From Moanibacter sp964542645 (lineage in GTDB: Bacteria > Verrucomicrobiota > Verrucomicrobiia > Opitutales > UBA2987): a DNA stretch of 64,000 nucleotides. Of this stretch, positions 27,860 through 36,467 are shown in pieces; within the stretch, counting starts at the first letter, position 1, and each line of letters opens with the position of its first letter. The translations under genes and the position numbers were made by a program. The stretch is from contig CAZIUG010000015.1 of the NCBI GenBank assembly GCA_964542645.1, positions 248,001 to 312,000 on the forward strand, written 5' to 3'. The notes beneath the pieces are model-generated. The model saw nothing but the letters and a program-made list of their open reading frames with translations. It was not told the origin of the DNA and made no database searches.

Positions 27860-29557
27860 TCAGGATCGCTGAAAACAAATAACCTTTATGAGGCCAAAAT
27901 CACGGCCGCTGCGCACTCTGATTTCTAATAGAATATCACGATATCCTTTTCGTCTACCTCGCACTTTATAATTCCCAGGATAGATACGAGCCGTTTTTTG
28001 TTCAAATCTTCCCAGCATTTCAAAACCAGCAATGCTAACCCAAGTCTTTCCGTCGGATACAAAATGAACCGGCACTGGTTTCGATTGTTCCCGCAACATC
28101 TTTTGCAGATTTGAACTCGCCTCCTCAAGGGGGAGGTAGGAGGGTTTGATAGACATCCCTTCATTAAACACCCGAATAGATTTTTGAAATTCTCCCTGAT
28201 TCGCCAATTCCTGAGCCTGTTCGAGAAGTTGGTTATAGCGAAGGAGAACACGGATTAAATTGCCTGTCCGAAGGAGACCATCTGTTGCCTCTTTATTCCC
28301 CCTATCTAATTCAAGCACTTCGATAAAAGCGTCCCTTGCCGCAATCCATTCGTAATCGTTCTCGGAGGCCAATGCTCGACTTCGAGCATCTTCCATTTTT
28401 GCCAATCGTGCCACTTCTCTCACTCTCACAAGATCTTCGGAAAATTTCTCCTTATCAGGGAACATCTCGGTCGCTTCTTCCAAGGTCGCGATTGCTGCAT
28501 CCCAGTCCTCCTTCTCCTCCGCCGCTTTTGCAGCCAAAACAAAATTATCGAAATTGTTTTTCTCAATGTTTCTGTTGACTCTGGTAACACCTTGTTGGGC
28601 TCTTGCTGATCGTGTATCGATCTCAAAAGCCTTTTTGTAAGTTGTGAGGGCTCCTTCCAAATCACCGTCATTTTCCTGTCTTTTAGCCTTTTTCAGTAAC
28701 GACACCAAGATGTCGATATTTGGGGCTCGCTCTAGATTACGCTTGGCTAATTCATTGTCTGGCTGAAGTGCGAGGATCTCTGAGAAAATTTGTTTTGAAA
28801 TAGCTTTTTCCCCTTTGGAGAAAGCGATCTTGCCCTCGATTTCCCTTTCTGCGATGAAAAGTTCGGCCGCAATCTCAACCGCCTTCAATTCAGTCATTGC
28901 TTGCTTGAAATCGAAAATTGAAGCCATGAATTCTCCATTTTCGAATCGCCCCGTTCCGTCGTTACCATACGCTACCGCCTTTTCATATTCATAAGGAGCA
29001 TGGATTCTCATCCCTTCATCCTTTTCAACGACAGCAAGGAATTCATCATAGACCTTTTTGGCCTTCTCTTTTTCGGTGATGGCTTTCCTCATCTCTTCCA
29101 CTAATTCCCTAACCTCCTCGAATTTGGCCAACGCCCCGCGGTAGGCGGTTGATGCCAACTGTCGGTTGCCCTCATCAAATGCCGTCTCAATAATAACTAA
29201 ATGCTCAATCAACCGAGGATGATCATCTGTGATTTTACGAATCTCAGATATTCCCATTCGCACGGCAGCCCTCATTCTCTCAACCCGTTCTCGGCTGACA
29301 AATTTTTCATTTTCATAACCGAGAGAGCTACTCGGCCCACCCACAGGGACAATAACTTCACCTCCCAATCCAAGATACTTTCGAGCACCGTAAATACCCG
29401 CCAAAGAGAAAATCAGAAGAAGCACAACCGCTATAGCGAAAAAAGGGCCATTCCCCTGTTTCTTTCTCTGAAATTTATTTCGTCTAGAATCACCATCCGG
29501 ATTCCAATGGATGATCTTTCGCCTCGTTGATCCCTCTGACTTATTTCCCATACTCAT
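27860..29557 (-). CDS. Membrane-anchored TPR protein with PEGA-like C-terminal domain
   Basis: 565 residues. The N terminus is cytoplasmic and basic, with one membrane helix at about 38-56 (GPFFAIAVVLLLIFSLAG). A helical region (about 85-240) is followed by tetratricopeptide-like repeats (about 245-470: GALTTYKKAFEIDTRSARA, DWDAAIATLEEATEMFP, EWIAARDAFIEVLELDRG, EFQKSIRVFNEGMSIKP). The last about 80 residues form a beta-rich PEGA-like domain (GRFEQKTARIYPGNYKVRGR, then KGYRDILLEIRV). PEGA domains are often found on surface or envelope proteins. It is the first gene of the operon facing the channel/vWA genes and could act as a periplasmic scaffold for them (inference from location and topology). 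Confidence 0.8.
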   Translation of the reverse strand: MSMGNKSEGSTRRKIIHWNPDGDSRRNKFQRKKQGNGPFFAIAVVLLLIFSLAGIYGARKYLGLGGEVIVPVGGPSSSLGYENEKFVSRERVERMRAAVRMGISEIRKITDDHPRLIEHLVIIETAFDEGNRQLASTAYRGALAKFEEVRELVEEMRKAITEKEKAKKVYDEFLAVVEKDEGMRIHAPYEYEKAVAYGNDGTGRFENGEFMASIFDFKQAMTELKAVEIAAELFIAEREIEGKIAFSKGEKAISKQIFSEILALQPDNELAKRNLERAPNIDILVSLLKKAKRQENDGDLEGALTTYKKAFEIDTRSARAQQGVTRVNRNIEKNNFDNFVLAAKAAEEKEDWDAAIATLEEATEMFPDKEKFSEDLVRVREVARLAKMEDARSRALASENDYEWIAARDAFIEVLELDRGNKEATDGLLRTGNLIRVLLRYNQLLEQAQELANQGEFQKSIRVFNEGMSIKPSYLPLEEASSNLQKMLREQSKPVPVHFVSDGKTWVSIAGFEMLGRFEQKTARIYPGNYKVRGRRKGYRDILLEIRVRSGRDFGLIKVICFQRS

Positions 29558-30074
29558 ACTTAGCCCAGATTATATTGATAAGATTCCAACATCTTAGGGT
29601 ATGCACTAGCCAACAATCCGGAAACCTTTGAATCTAAAAACAAAATTGTAAATCCCGTAGAGGTGAACCAATGGGATGAAATAATTCCTGGGATCCGTAC
29701 GAACGGCTGCCCAATAGAGTTATTGTAAATTGACCCATCACCTTCAGTGTAATAGCATGGTTAGATCTATTCAGAATTAACCGAAGAATTGAGATATTGA
29801 TAGTTGATCCCAGTAAAATGTTCCCCCTGAATATCAACCTTAAAAATTGCTCTATACTAACAGTATCTTCACGCGATACTTTGCCTCACCTCAAGAATCA
29901 GAAACTCGAAAGATTAGCCATATGAAACACCTTTAGCAAGTTAGTTTGGACTCAGGAGTTTTCGAAACCTCGCAATTTGAAATTGCTGGAATTTCAAGTC
30001 CTGAAAACTTCTACCCTTGTAAATAATGGATCAAAACAACATTCTGTACACTCCTATATTCTGAAAGGTCAGTC
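29558..30074. other. Intergenic region
   Basis: About 520 AT-rich bases between the divergent TPR/PEGA-like and DsbA-like genes. I find no supported gene; a 67-codon frame on the minus strand (29634-29837) looks random. Promoters for both operons should lie here, but none is distinct enough to mark. Confidence 0.4.
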
Positions 30075-31094
30075 TTGAAGCATTCATTTAAACTTATTCT
30101 CGCCTCCTCCTTATTACTAATATTGGCCGGTAAAACGGAGGCTTCCAACTCGATCCTCTACCGAGGTAAAGTAACAGTTGATGACAAACCATTCAATGGT
30201 AAAGGGCATTTCAAATTCACTCTTCTTCTCGGAAAAACCCGAATCTTCTGGCAGAGTAATGTTACCACAGATTCTATCGAACCGTCAGAATCGTTGTCTC
30301 TCCCGGTAAGAAACGGCCGCTACGAAATATTACTAGGTGATGTAGGGATGCCTCCACTTCCTAAATCCACTTCTGATCTTTTACATTCTCTCAAACTCAG
30401 AATCTGGTTTAGCGAAGGATCAAAGAAATTCCGCGTCCTGTCTAAAGACTATTCTTTAGCCGAAGAATCCATCAAGGGGAACTCAGATCTTTCAAAGTCC
30501 AAATCCGATGAAGGCCCCTTTGCAGGGTACAATTTTTTTGACAAGAGTAAGTATTCGCTTGGTGAAATTGATGCACCTTTAATAATGGTAGAGTTCTCCG
30601 ACTACCAGTGTGGCCATTGCAGTCTCTTCCATGAAATCACCTACAAAAAAATTATTAGTACTTACGTCAAAACTGGCAAAATGCGATTCATCGTCGAGAA
30701 CTTTCCACTACGGAGAAACTCCCACTCCCAGAAGGCGGCAGAGGCCTCATACTGCGCCGGTGATCAGGGTCGCTACTGGGAGATGCGTGATCTTCTCTTT
30801 CGTCACAGCACCCGGCTCTCCTTGGGCAAAATTCGTGACCTCGCCATCCAGTTGGGTCTGCATCCGGTAGATTTCAATGGCTGCCTCGAAAGCGGGAAAT
30901 ACGCTGAACGAGTCGAAGATGAGAAATCCATGGGTACCAAGATTGGAGTCAAACAGACCCCATCATTTATCCTGGCCAAAGTTGTAGACGGAGCAATAAG
31001 TGGCAAACTCATTGAAGGAGGCACCCGATGGACGAATATCAAATCAGAAATAAACGCCTTTTTTGAAGAAAAAGGCCGAATACAAAATGACTAG
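30075..31094 (+). CDS. Exported DsbA/thioredoxin-fold oxidoreductase with extra N-terminal domain
   Basis: 339 residues from a TTG start with an AAAGG site about 7 bases before it. A signal peptide (about 1-23) is followed by a beta-rich domain (about 27-120) that I do not recognise, then a DsbA-like thioredoxin fold (about 160-335). The active site is DYQCGHC (Cys 179 and Cys 182), the cis-Pro loop is VKQTPSF, and the helical insertion starts near SYCAGDQGRYWEM. Such proteins form, break or shuffle disulfides in the periplasm. The following two genes (a small membrane protein and a MauE/DoxX protein with a CGCFG motif) overlap or abut it, so this looks like a periplasmic redox operon. The N-terminal domain may bind the substrate. 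Confidence 0.9.
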   Translation: MKHSFKLILASSLLLILAGKTEASNSILYRGKVTVDDKPFNGKGHFKFTLLLGKTRIFWQSNVTTDSIEPSESLSLPVRNGRYEILLGDVGMPPLPKSTSDLLHSLKLRIWFSEGSKKFRVLSKDYSLAEESIKGNSDLSKSKSDEGPFAGYNFFDKSKYSLGEIDAPLIMVEFSDYQCGHCSLFHEITYKKIISTYVKTGKMRFIVENFPLRRNSHSQKAAEASYCAGDQGRYWEMRDLLFRHSTRLSLGKIRDLAIQLGLHPVDFNGCLESGKYAERVEDEKSMGTKIGVKQTPSFILAKVVDGAISGKLIEGGTRWTNIKSEINAFFEEKGRIQND

Positions 31095-31347
31095 GTCAAA
31101 TCAAGTTTTCAGACTTTTAAAACGTGCGATCGGTATCCTATTAATGGCGACTATTATCGGTCTCACATCCAACGCTCTCAACCCAAACGGTATACCATTA
31201 ATCAAATCATCAGTTACAGTGTCCAAACCTAGGGCCTCTTCTGCCCTCATCATAAAACAGTCAACTGTCAGTCAAAAGGAACTCGAAAACGAAACCCTTC
31301 ATATAAAATTCATCCCGGATTCAAATGAAGGAGACTCACAGGATTAA
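31087..31347 (+). CDS. Small membrane protein of the redox operon
   Basis: About 86 residues. It has one probable membrane helix (about 12-32, AIGILLMATIIGLTSNAL) followed by a polar tail. The ATG at 31087 overlaps the end of the DsbA-like gene by 8 bases; a TTG at 31063 would add eight residues. The stretch NALNPNGIPLI just after the helix resembles the segment that precedes the rhodanese domain in proteins often encoded beside MauE genes, but no rhodanese domain follows, so it may be a shortened relative. This comparison is from memory and weak. It overlaps the next gene by 23 bases. Confidence 0.55.
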   Translation: MTRSNQVFRLLKRAIGILLMATIIGLTSNALNPNGIPLIKSSVTVSKPRASSALIIKQSTVSQKELENETLHIKFIPDSNEGDSQD

Positions 31348-31807
31348 ACTGGTCCAAATCACCAGAATTGTGATTGGTTGTTTGATGCTTTGGGCCGGTC
31401 TCGCCAAAATAGCTAATTTGCAGGATTTTCTGGTATCTATCTACGGATACGAATTGCCTTTACCCGAACTAACCTTACGTCTCGCCGCAATTATTCTTCC
31501 TTGGCTCGAGATTCTCTGTGGAATTGCCCTAATCACCGGTATTTGGCAACAAGAATTCCTTAGTCTTCTCTCTCTCATCGGGCTAATGTTTATCCTTATT
31601 ACAGGTCAAGCATGGGTAAGGGGTCTCGATATCTCATGTGGGTGTTTTGGAACAAAACTCGAAAAAGATACCTTCTTAGGTTCCGTCGCCTTCGCTTTTT
31701 TCCGGAACCTAGTCTTTTTTGGTATCGTCTTCTACCTATGGCTTCGTTCAATCGCCCAAAAAAAGACAAACTTGTCTTCTCATAGGCCTTTGCCTAGGAC
31801 CATGTAA
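31325..31807 (+). CDS. MauE/DoxX-family redox membrane protein
   Basis: 160 residues with four probable membrane helices. The core has GLAKIANLQDF near the first helix, LPWLEILCGIALITG in the second, and the conserved DISCGCFG motif (Cys 103 and 105), which marks MauE-type proteins that help maturation of disulfide-rich periplasmic proteins. It overlaps the small membrane protein and follows the DsbA-like gene, so it probably passes electrons to or from that thioredoxin-fold protein in the inner membrane. Role inferred from family and operon. Confidence 0.85.
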   Translation: MKETHRIKLVQITRIVIGCLMLWAGLAKIANLQDFLVSIYGYELPLPELTLRLAAIILPWLEILCGIALITGIWQQEFLSLLSLIGLMFILITGQAWVRGLDISCGCFGTKLEKDTFLGSVAFAFFRNLVFFGIVFYLWLRSIAQKKTNLSSHRPLPRTM

Positions 31808-31817
31808 CATTCGAATT

Positions 31818-32663
31818 CTACTTCAGTCCGTAGTAGTTCCGGATCAAATGGATCCGAAGACGCCAAGAAAGAAACCGTGTTATAAATGGAGCCAGCGAAG
31901 CCTGCGCAAAGCCTCCGGTCGTGAATCTCCCATGTCTCGGATTCATCAGGAGGTTTCGCAGCATTCCAACCGCCTTATCCACATGCGGGGAAACTAAGGT
32001 GTGATCTTCTAGCTTCCTCCAGGACCGTCCCAATTCCCCTTGACCCCTAAGCATCGTTTCGTCTTTTCGAATTCGATTGTTGAAATCTGTTCGAAGATCA
32101 GCTGGCTGGAAGTCAATTACGATTACCTTGCTCCGCCAAGCTTCCAGCATCAAGCTGGCACTAAAACTGGAAAGTCCACTCTTAGCAGCATTGTACATAC
32201 TCATAAATGGTAGTGGGAATTTTGCAGCCAATGAGGAAACGTTGACAATTACTCCACGATCACGCGCTCTCATTCCTCCATATAATCTTTGACAGATTCT
32301 TATCGGACCCAGCATCATCACTTCAGCCTGACCTCCGATCTCTTCTTCTGGAAACGACTCAAAGGAATAAAAGACCCCGCTTCCCGCATTGTTGATCAGA
32401 AGGTCAAATTCGATTTCATCACTCAATTCTTCTGAAAACAGCTTCTCTACAGAATCTTTGCTGGCTAGATCCAATTCAATCGGATGCAGTTTTTCATGGC
32501 GGGGTAACTTTGCCGGATTTCGCGATGTCGCCCAGACCTCGATTCCCTCCCTCAGAAGAAGATTAGTGACTCCCAACCCCAATCCGGAACTTGCCCCAGT
32601 TATAAGGGCCCGTCGATAGAGACTCCCTAGGCTCGATCCATTTGTCGTTTTTTTTATCAACAT
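31818..32663 (-). CDS. Short-chain dehydrogenase/reductase
   Basis: 281 residues, classical SDR. The NAD(P) loop is ITGASSGLGLG (about 21-31), the stabilising NNAG motif is LLINNAGSG, and the active site is SSLAAKF followed by YNAAK (Ser, Tyr, Lys). The end is extended and basic. The substrate is unknown; the arrangement is typical of NADPH-dependent reductases of lipids or sugars. It is convergent with the MauE-like gene, 10 bases apart. Confidence 0.9.
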   Translation of the reverse strand: MLIKKTTNGSSLGSLYRRALITGASSGLGLGVTNLLLREGIEVWATSRNPAKLPRHEKLHPIELDLASKDSVEKLFSEELSDEIEFDLLINNAGSGVFYSFESFPEEEIGGQAEVMMLGPIRICQRLYGGMRARDRGVIVNVSSLAAKFPLPFMSMYNAAKSGLSSFSASLMLEAWRSKVIVIDFQPADLRTDFNNRIRKDETMLRGQGELGRSWRKLEDHTLVSPHVDKAVGMLRNLLMNPRHGRFTTGGFAQASLAPFITRFLSWRLRIHLIRNYYGLK

Positions 32664-32872
32664 CTGTACTATAATGTTTCTGGGATAACCGTAGTAACCG
32701 CCCTAAAGATATTCTTTATCTACCTCAATTTGATTTTACTATTGTTATCCTAATCAACGGGTTACGGAAACAATGTCCAATAGATTAAAAAAACAAAATC
32801 GAGAGTGATCCGATACCAACAGAAAAACAATTTGAATCATTTCCTGAATCTCTATAGCCTTGCTTGAGATTG

Positions 32873-32886
32873 ATAGTCGCGACTAT
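32873..32886. promoter_or_regulatory. 14-bp palindrome upstream of tRNA-Arg
   Basis: The sequence ATAGTCGCGACTAT is a perfect inverted repeat ending 17 bases before the tRNA. A possible TATACG -10 box overlaps its right edge, with a TTGCTT box about 18 bases further upstream. It could be an operator or just promoter-spacer sequence; the palindrome itself is seen directly, the role is a guess. Confidence 0.4.
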
Positions 32887-32903
32887 ACGCGACACCTCAT
32901 AAT

Positions 32904-32975
32904 GTCCCCATAGTTCAATGGATAGAACCGCGGTTTCCTAAACCGTTAATCCCAGTTCGAGTCTGGGTGGGGGCA
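32904..32975 (+). tRNA. tRNA-Arg (anticodon CCT)
   Basis: A full cloverleaf can be drawn: acceptor GTCCCCA with TGGGGGC (one G-T pair), D arm GTTC/GAAC, anticodon arm GCGGT-TTCCTAA-ACCGT with anticodon CCT, and T arm CCCAG-TTCGAGT-CTGGG. It reads AGG codons. The discriminator base is A and no CCA is encoded, so CCA must be added by the tRNA nucleotidyltransferase. Confidence 0.95.
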
Positions 32976-33380
32976 ATTATATATCTTCGAGCATAAAACC
33001 CTTTGCGTGAAGTTTCTCGTGTACTCTCTATTAGATTCGCAAGCAGGCTATGGTGCTTACAATGAGGCTTACGATTAAGAAAAAACATCTTCCTTCGTTA
33101 TATAACTCTCTATCGCAACGTGAGTAAGCAAACATACCGAACACCAGGAAACCCCAAACTAGTCAAAACCATATTGAGTAAGAAAGCGTTGTTCCGTTCG
33201 CCCACAATGAGGATCGATCATGTATCCTAAATCCCCATTAATCGGAAATCAGAAGGCTAGCGATCAGGATATTTGACCTTTGTTTTAAAAGACAAGAAAG
33301 CAGACGAAACCGCAGCATTACGCCCTTGAAATACCGGAACCTTGAATATGACCCCTGGCTGAAAATTTCAGACTCTTGGG
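32976..33380. other. Intergenic region after tRNA-Arg
   Basis: About 400 bases between the tRNA and the end of the bS18 gene. I see no coding frame with family features, no second tRNA and no obvious att-type repeat of the tRNA 3' end. Confidence 0.4.
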
Positions 33381-33611
33381 CTATTTCAATAACAACATAT
33401 TCCGCGCCTGCTTAACCGCCTTGGTCAAACGGCGCTGATGCTTAGCCGAGAGGCCAGTAATACGACGTGGCAGGAGCTTGCAAGTATCGGTTACATATCG
33501 ATAAAACAATTCTGCATCCGTAAATTCGTAATCAGATGGGTTCCTCGACTGTCCGCTGGGCAAATTACTCTCTGAGCTCATTGAGGAAAGAGGCAAAGCA
33601 GATCGATGCAT
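33381..33611 (-). CDS. rpsR: 30S ribosomal protein bS18
   Basis: 76 residues. The C-terminal half is diagnostic: DTCKLLPRRITGLSAKHQR, then a tail ending KQARNMLLLK, matching bS18. It is a zinc-free form (no CxxC). It sits next to the platform of the small subunit with bS6. It is alone here, not in the usual rpsF-ssb-rpsR-rplI cluster. The N terminus is Ser-rich and an ATG at 33581 (residue 11) is an alternative start; neither has a strong ribosome site. Confidence 0.93.
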   Translation of the reverse strand: MHRSALPLSSMSSESNLPSGQSRNPSDYEFTDAELFYRYVTDTCKLLPRRITGLSAKHQRRLTKAVKQARNMLLLK

Positions 33612-33952
33612 TATGGCAAGCAGAAATTATGGGAGTTCTAGTTGCCTATTTCCTTAAGACTACTCGCAAAGGATTATGATGTTAAGCCCGTTCATCTTAC
33701 TTGGACAATAGAATCTTAGAATATCAAAATGATTTCATGACTTCAGAGGAAGCTTTTCCCCGAAGTATCAAGGCGTGTAATCGACCAGTGATTCGTCTAA
33801 TTATACAATCAAGATTCACTTGCTCTTAAAAATAGCCTAGGATCATAATAAGGTATGTATGCCATACATTATTTCTGAATTCAGAATAGTCGACAAAACA
33901 TTCAATTAAGACTAGGCCATAGAAGTTAACCTAGCTGAAACTTTATAATATC
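33612..33952. other. Intergenic region between rpsR and the Sua5 gene
   Basis: About 340 AT-rich bases between divergent genes; promoters are expected but none is distinct. No supported gene. Confidence 0.4.
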
Positions 33953-34948
33953 TTGCCTAAAATTTATCGGGATAACCCAAAGGATATTGCGAGAGTAGCG
34001 CGACTGCTTCGCGAGGGAAGTCTCGTTGCACTGCCTACCGAAACGGTTTACGGATTGGCAGCCAATACGTTTAATCCAGGCGCTTGCCGGCGCATATTCG
34101 AAATAAAAGGACGACCTCTCATCGATCCCCTCATCGTCCACATCAATACCTGGGCTCAAGCATACCTTCTTGCCCTCATGAATGCGTCAGCAGAAAAACT
34201 TGCGAAGGTATTTTGGCCTGGCCCACTTACCCTTATTTTACCGAAAAAAGACTGTGTTCCCAACATTGTTACAGCAAGCCTTCCAACCGTAGCACTAAGA
34301 ATGCCGAGTCATCCTATGATGATGAAAGTTTTGGCTCAAAGCGAATGTCCGCTCGCTGCCCCAAGCGCCAATCCTTTTGGTTATGTGAGCCCGACCCAGG
34401 CCAAGCATGTGATAAGGATGCTTGGGACCGACCTGAACCATATTCTTGACGGTGGTAAATGCAAATACGGTATAGAGTCTACAGTTGTTGATCTTTCAGA
34501 TCAACTGAACCCACGTATTCTTCGACTAGGCGCTATCACGGAGGAGGAAATTAACGTCTGTCTTGGTTTCAATGTCCCGAGAGTTTCAAGCTTTAATTGC
34601 AAGCAGGGAACCAAAAGTCTACCATCTCCCGGTTTGATGGGTAAGCACTACAGCCCAAATGCAAAATTGGAACTGTTCAAGGGAGAAGAACTACCCGTAA
34701 AGGACAAAACTAAAAAAACTGCCACCATCTTTTTTCAAAGGCACCACACCTTTGAGAGAAAGCGTTTAAGCGATTGTTTCTGGCTCTGTGAAGACGGCAA
34801 TCCCAAGACAGCAGCGCAGCACCTTTTCGATCTATTACAGCAACTGGACCAGGAAAATTATGAAGTCATCGCAGTAGAATTAGCTCCTGAAAAAGGGATA
34901 GGAGCTGCCATTAACGATCGATTACAAAGGGCCGCTGTTAACCATTGA
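33953..34948 (+). CDS. L-threonylcarbamoyladenylate synthase (Sua5/YwlC type)
   Basis: 331 residues from a TTG start. The YrdC domain (about 1-205) has the opening LREGSLVALPTETVYGLAAN, FEIKGRP, LPTVALRMPSHP, APSANPFGYVSPT and GIESTVVDLSD. The C-terminal Sua5 domain (about 230-331) follows a linker with SPGLMGKHYSPNAKLEL. It makes threonylcarbamoyl-AMP from Thr, bicarbonate and ATP for the t6A37 modification of ANN-reading tRNAs, in the cytoplasm. The long two-domain form is Sua5 rather than TsaC. Confidence 0.93.
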   Translation: MPKIYRDNPKDIARVARLLREGSLVALPTETVYGLAANTFNPGACRRIFEIKGRPLIDPLIVHINTWAQAYLLALMNASAEKLAKVFWPGPLTLILPKKDCVPNIVTASLPTVALRMPSHPMMMKVLAQSECPLAAPSANPFGYVSPTQAKHVIRMLGTDLNHILDGGKCKYGIESTVVDLSDQLNPRILRLGAITEEEINVCLGFNVPRVSSFNCKQGTKSLPSPGLMGKHYSPNAKLELFKGEELPVKDKTKKTATIFFQRHHTFERKRLSDCFWLCEDGNPKTAAQHLFDLLQQLDQENYEVIAVELAPEKGIGAAINDRLQRAAVNH

Positions 34949-34950
34949 AG

Positions 34951-35148
34951 ATGGAACCTTTCCAACGGACAAACAGACTTTATCAGATTTTCAAAAGGCT
35001 CGATACTAAGGATCCAAACTGGCCAGATTTAAAACTCCATTCTCCCATCTGGAGCGACATTAGCCCTTGGACGTTCCGGAAGGGAATCCACCGTCCACGC
35101 TATCGCATCGCTATGGGTCTTAATTTCCGATCTAAAGGAATCCTATAA
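34951..35148 (+). CDS. Small basic ORF of unknown status
   Basis: 65 codons starting 2 bases after the Sua5 stop and running 6 bases into the convergent CNNM gene. The peptide is basic and Trp/Pro-containing (SPIWSDISPWTFRKG) without a known pattern. The close spacing to Sua5 is the only support; it may be chance or a decayed gene. Confidence 0.25.
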   Translation: MEPFQRTNRLYQIFKRLDTKDPNWPDLKLHSPIWSDISPWTFRKGIHRPRYRIAMGLNFRSKGIL

Positions 35149-36429
35149 AAGGTTTTTAACTGTTGTGGAAATCACTCGAGTCTCATCGACCTCAGTGATC
35201 CGCACTTCCAAATCGTTTAAAACAAGAGATTCGGAGGTCTTTGGAATACGGCCCAACTCAACCGTAATTAGTCCTCCAAAGGTGGTAACTTCATCCTTGT
35301 TTTCAAGCTCGACACCAAATGTTTCTTCGACATCTCTAAGCGGAGCCAAGCCGGATACCCGGTATTCCTTATGACTAATTTGATCAATCAGAGTCTCTTC
35401 AGCATCAAACTCATCCTGGATTTCTCCCACTAGCTCCTCAATGACTTGCTCCATAGTGATAACTCCGACCATCCCGCCAAATTCATCTCGGACCAGCGCC
35501 ATATGAGTCTTACTCAGAAGGAGCTTCTGAAGGGCATCTTCCACCGGATCCTGCGGATCGACTTGAGTCATCTCACGCTTGATCCTCCGAAAATCAATCT
35601 TACTTACATCGACAGTAGAATGGAACACATCTTTTATATGCACCAGGCCTATGCAGTTATCTAGGTCTCCTTCACACAAGGGAAAACGAGTATGCCCTGA
35701 TCGGGCCATCAATTCCAGATTTGCTTCGTTATCTTTCTCAACATCGAGGAACTGTACCTGGTTTCGCGGAAACAAAATATCCTGAACCTTAGTGTCTTTC
35801 ATTTTTATCACGTTCTTCAGAATCTTTGGCAGGACAGGAATTTCTTCAGGGCTCTCTTCAAGGGTCCGCAACTGACCCTCTAAAGCAAGGGCATCAAGAT
35901 CTGATTCCGGCTTGGCGCCAAAAGGCTTGAGTACAATTCCGGCAAGGAAGTGAAGAGGTCCAAAGAACGGTCGAGTGATAATGCCAATCACTCTGATAGC
36001 CCACGAAGATGAACGCAATGCGCGCTCAGGAAAAGTGAGAGCCAGACTTCTGGGAACCAAATCCCCCACTATATAATGGAGAGATACTGCAAGAATAACC
36101 GAAATCAGGCCGGAGAGGGCTGGAGAAATCGAATACCCGTAGATGTTGAGACTTGCAAAGAAAGGTTCCAGCAGGAGGAAAGCTGCCGCCGCATATCCAA
36201 AAGTGCAGAGCAGCGTCCCGAGGCGTGCAACCCGTACTGATTTCTCTGCATTCTCAAGTAGACGGGAGGGCCCTTTCCATTGATTAATCCGTTCATGAGC
36301 ATCATCTTCAAAATGACTGAGCCGAATCTTTATGACACTAAACTCAAAGGTGACCAGCAGGGCGTTTAGCATCAATAATGCAACGACCCCGATGATCTCG
36401 AACACAAACCCGTACAGGTTAAGATTCAC
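35143..36429 (-). CDS. CNNM/CorC-family membrane protein (HlyC/CorC type, CBS domains)
   Basis: 428 residues. The N-terminal CNNM domain has four hydrophobic segments between about 5 and 170 with the family pattern LNALLVTFEFSVIKIRLSHFE. Next are two CBS domains (about 205-325, with ILFPRNQVQFLD, SGHTRFPLCEG and GLVHIKD, then MALVRDEFGGMVGVITMEQ) and the CorC/HlyC transporter-associated domain (about 340-428). Members act in Mg2+ or other divalent metal transport at the inner membrane, the CBS pair sensing nucleotides. Follows hisC on the same strand 38 bases later. Confidence 0.92.
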   Translation of the reverse strand: MNLNLYGFVFEIIGVVALLMLNALLVTFEFSVIKIRLSHFEDDAHERINQWKGPSRLLENAEKSVRVARLGTLLCTFGYAAAAFLLLEPFFASLNIYGYSISPALSGLISVILAVSLHYIVGDLVPRSLALTFPERALRSSSWAIRVIGIITRPFFGPLHFLAGIVLKPFGAKPESDLDALALEGQLRTLEESPEEIPVLPKILKNVIKMKDTKVQDILFPRNQVQFLDVEKDNEANLELMARSGHTRFPLCEGDLDNCIGLVHIKDVFHSTVDVSKIDFRRIKREMTQVDPQDPVEDALQKLLLSKTHMALVRDEFGGMVGVITMEQVIEELVGEIQDEFDAEETLIDQISHKEYRVSGLAPLRDVEETFGVELENKDEVTTFGGLITVELGRIPKTSESLVLNDLEVRITEVDETRVISTTVKNLL

Positions 36430-36467
36430 AAAAGGGAAACCTCAATTGAGGACCCGTAGACGCCTCC

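Noticed and set aside
32904..32975. tRNA-Arg as an integration site of a genomic island
   Set aside because: No integrase nearby and no repeat of the tRNA 3' end was noticed in the flanking DNA.
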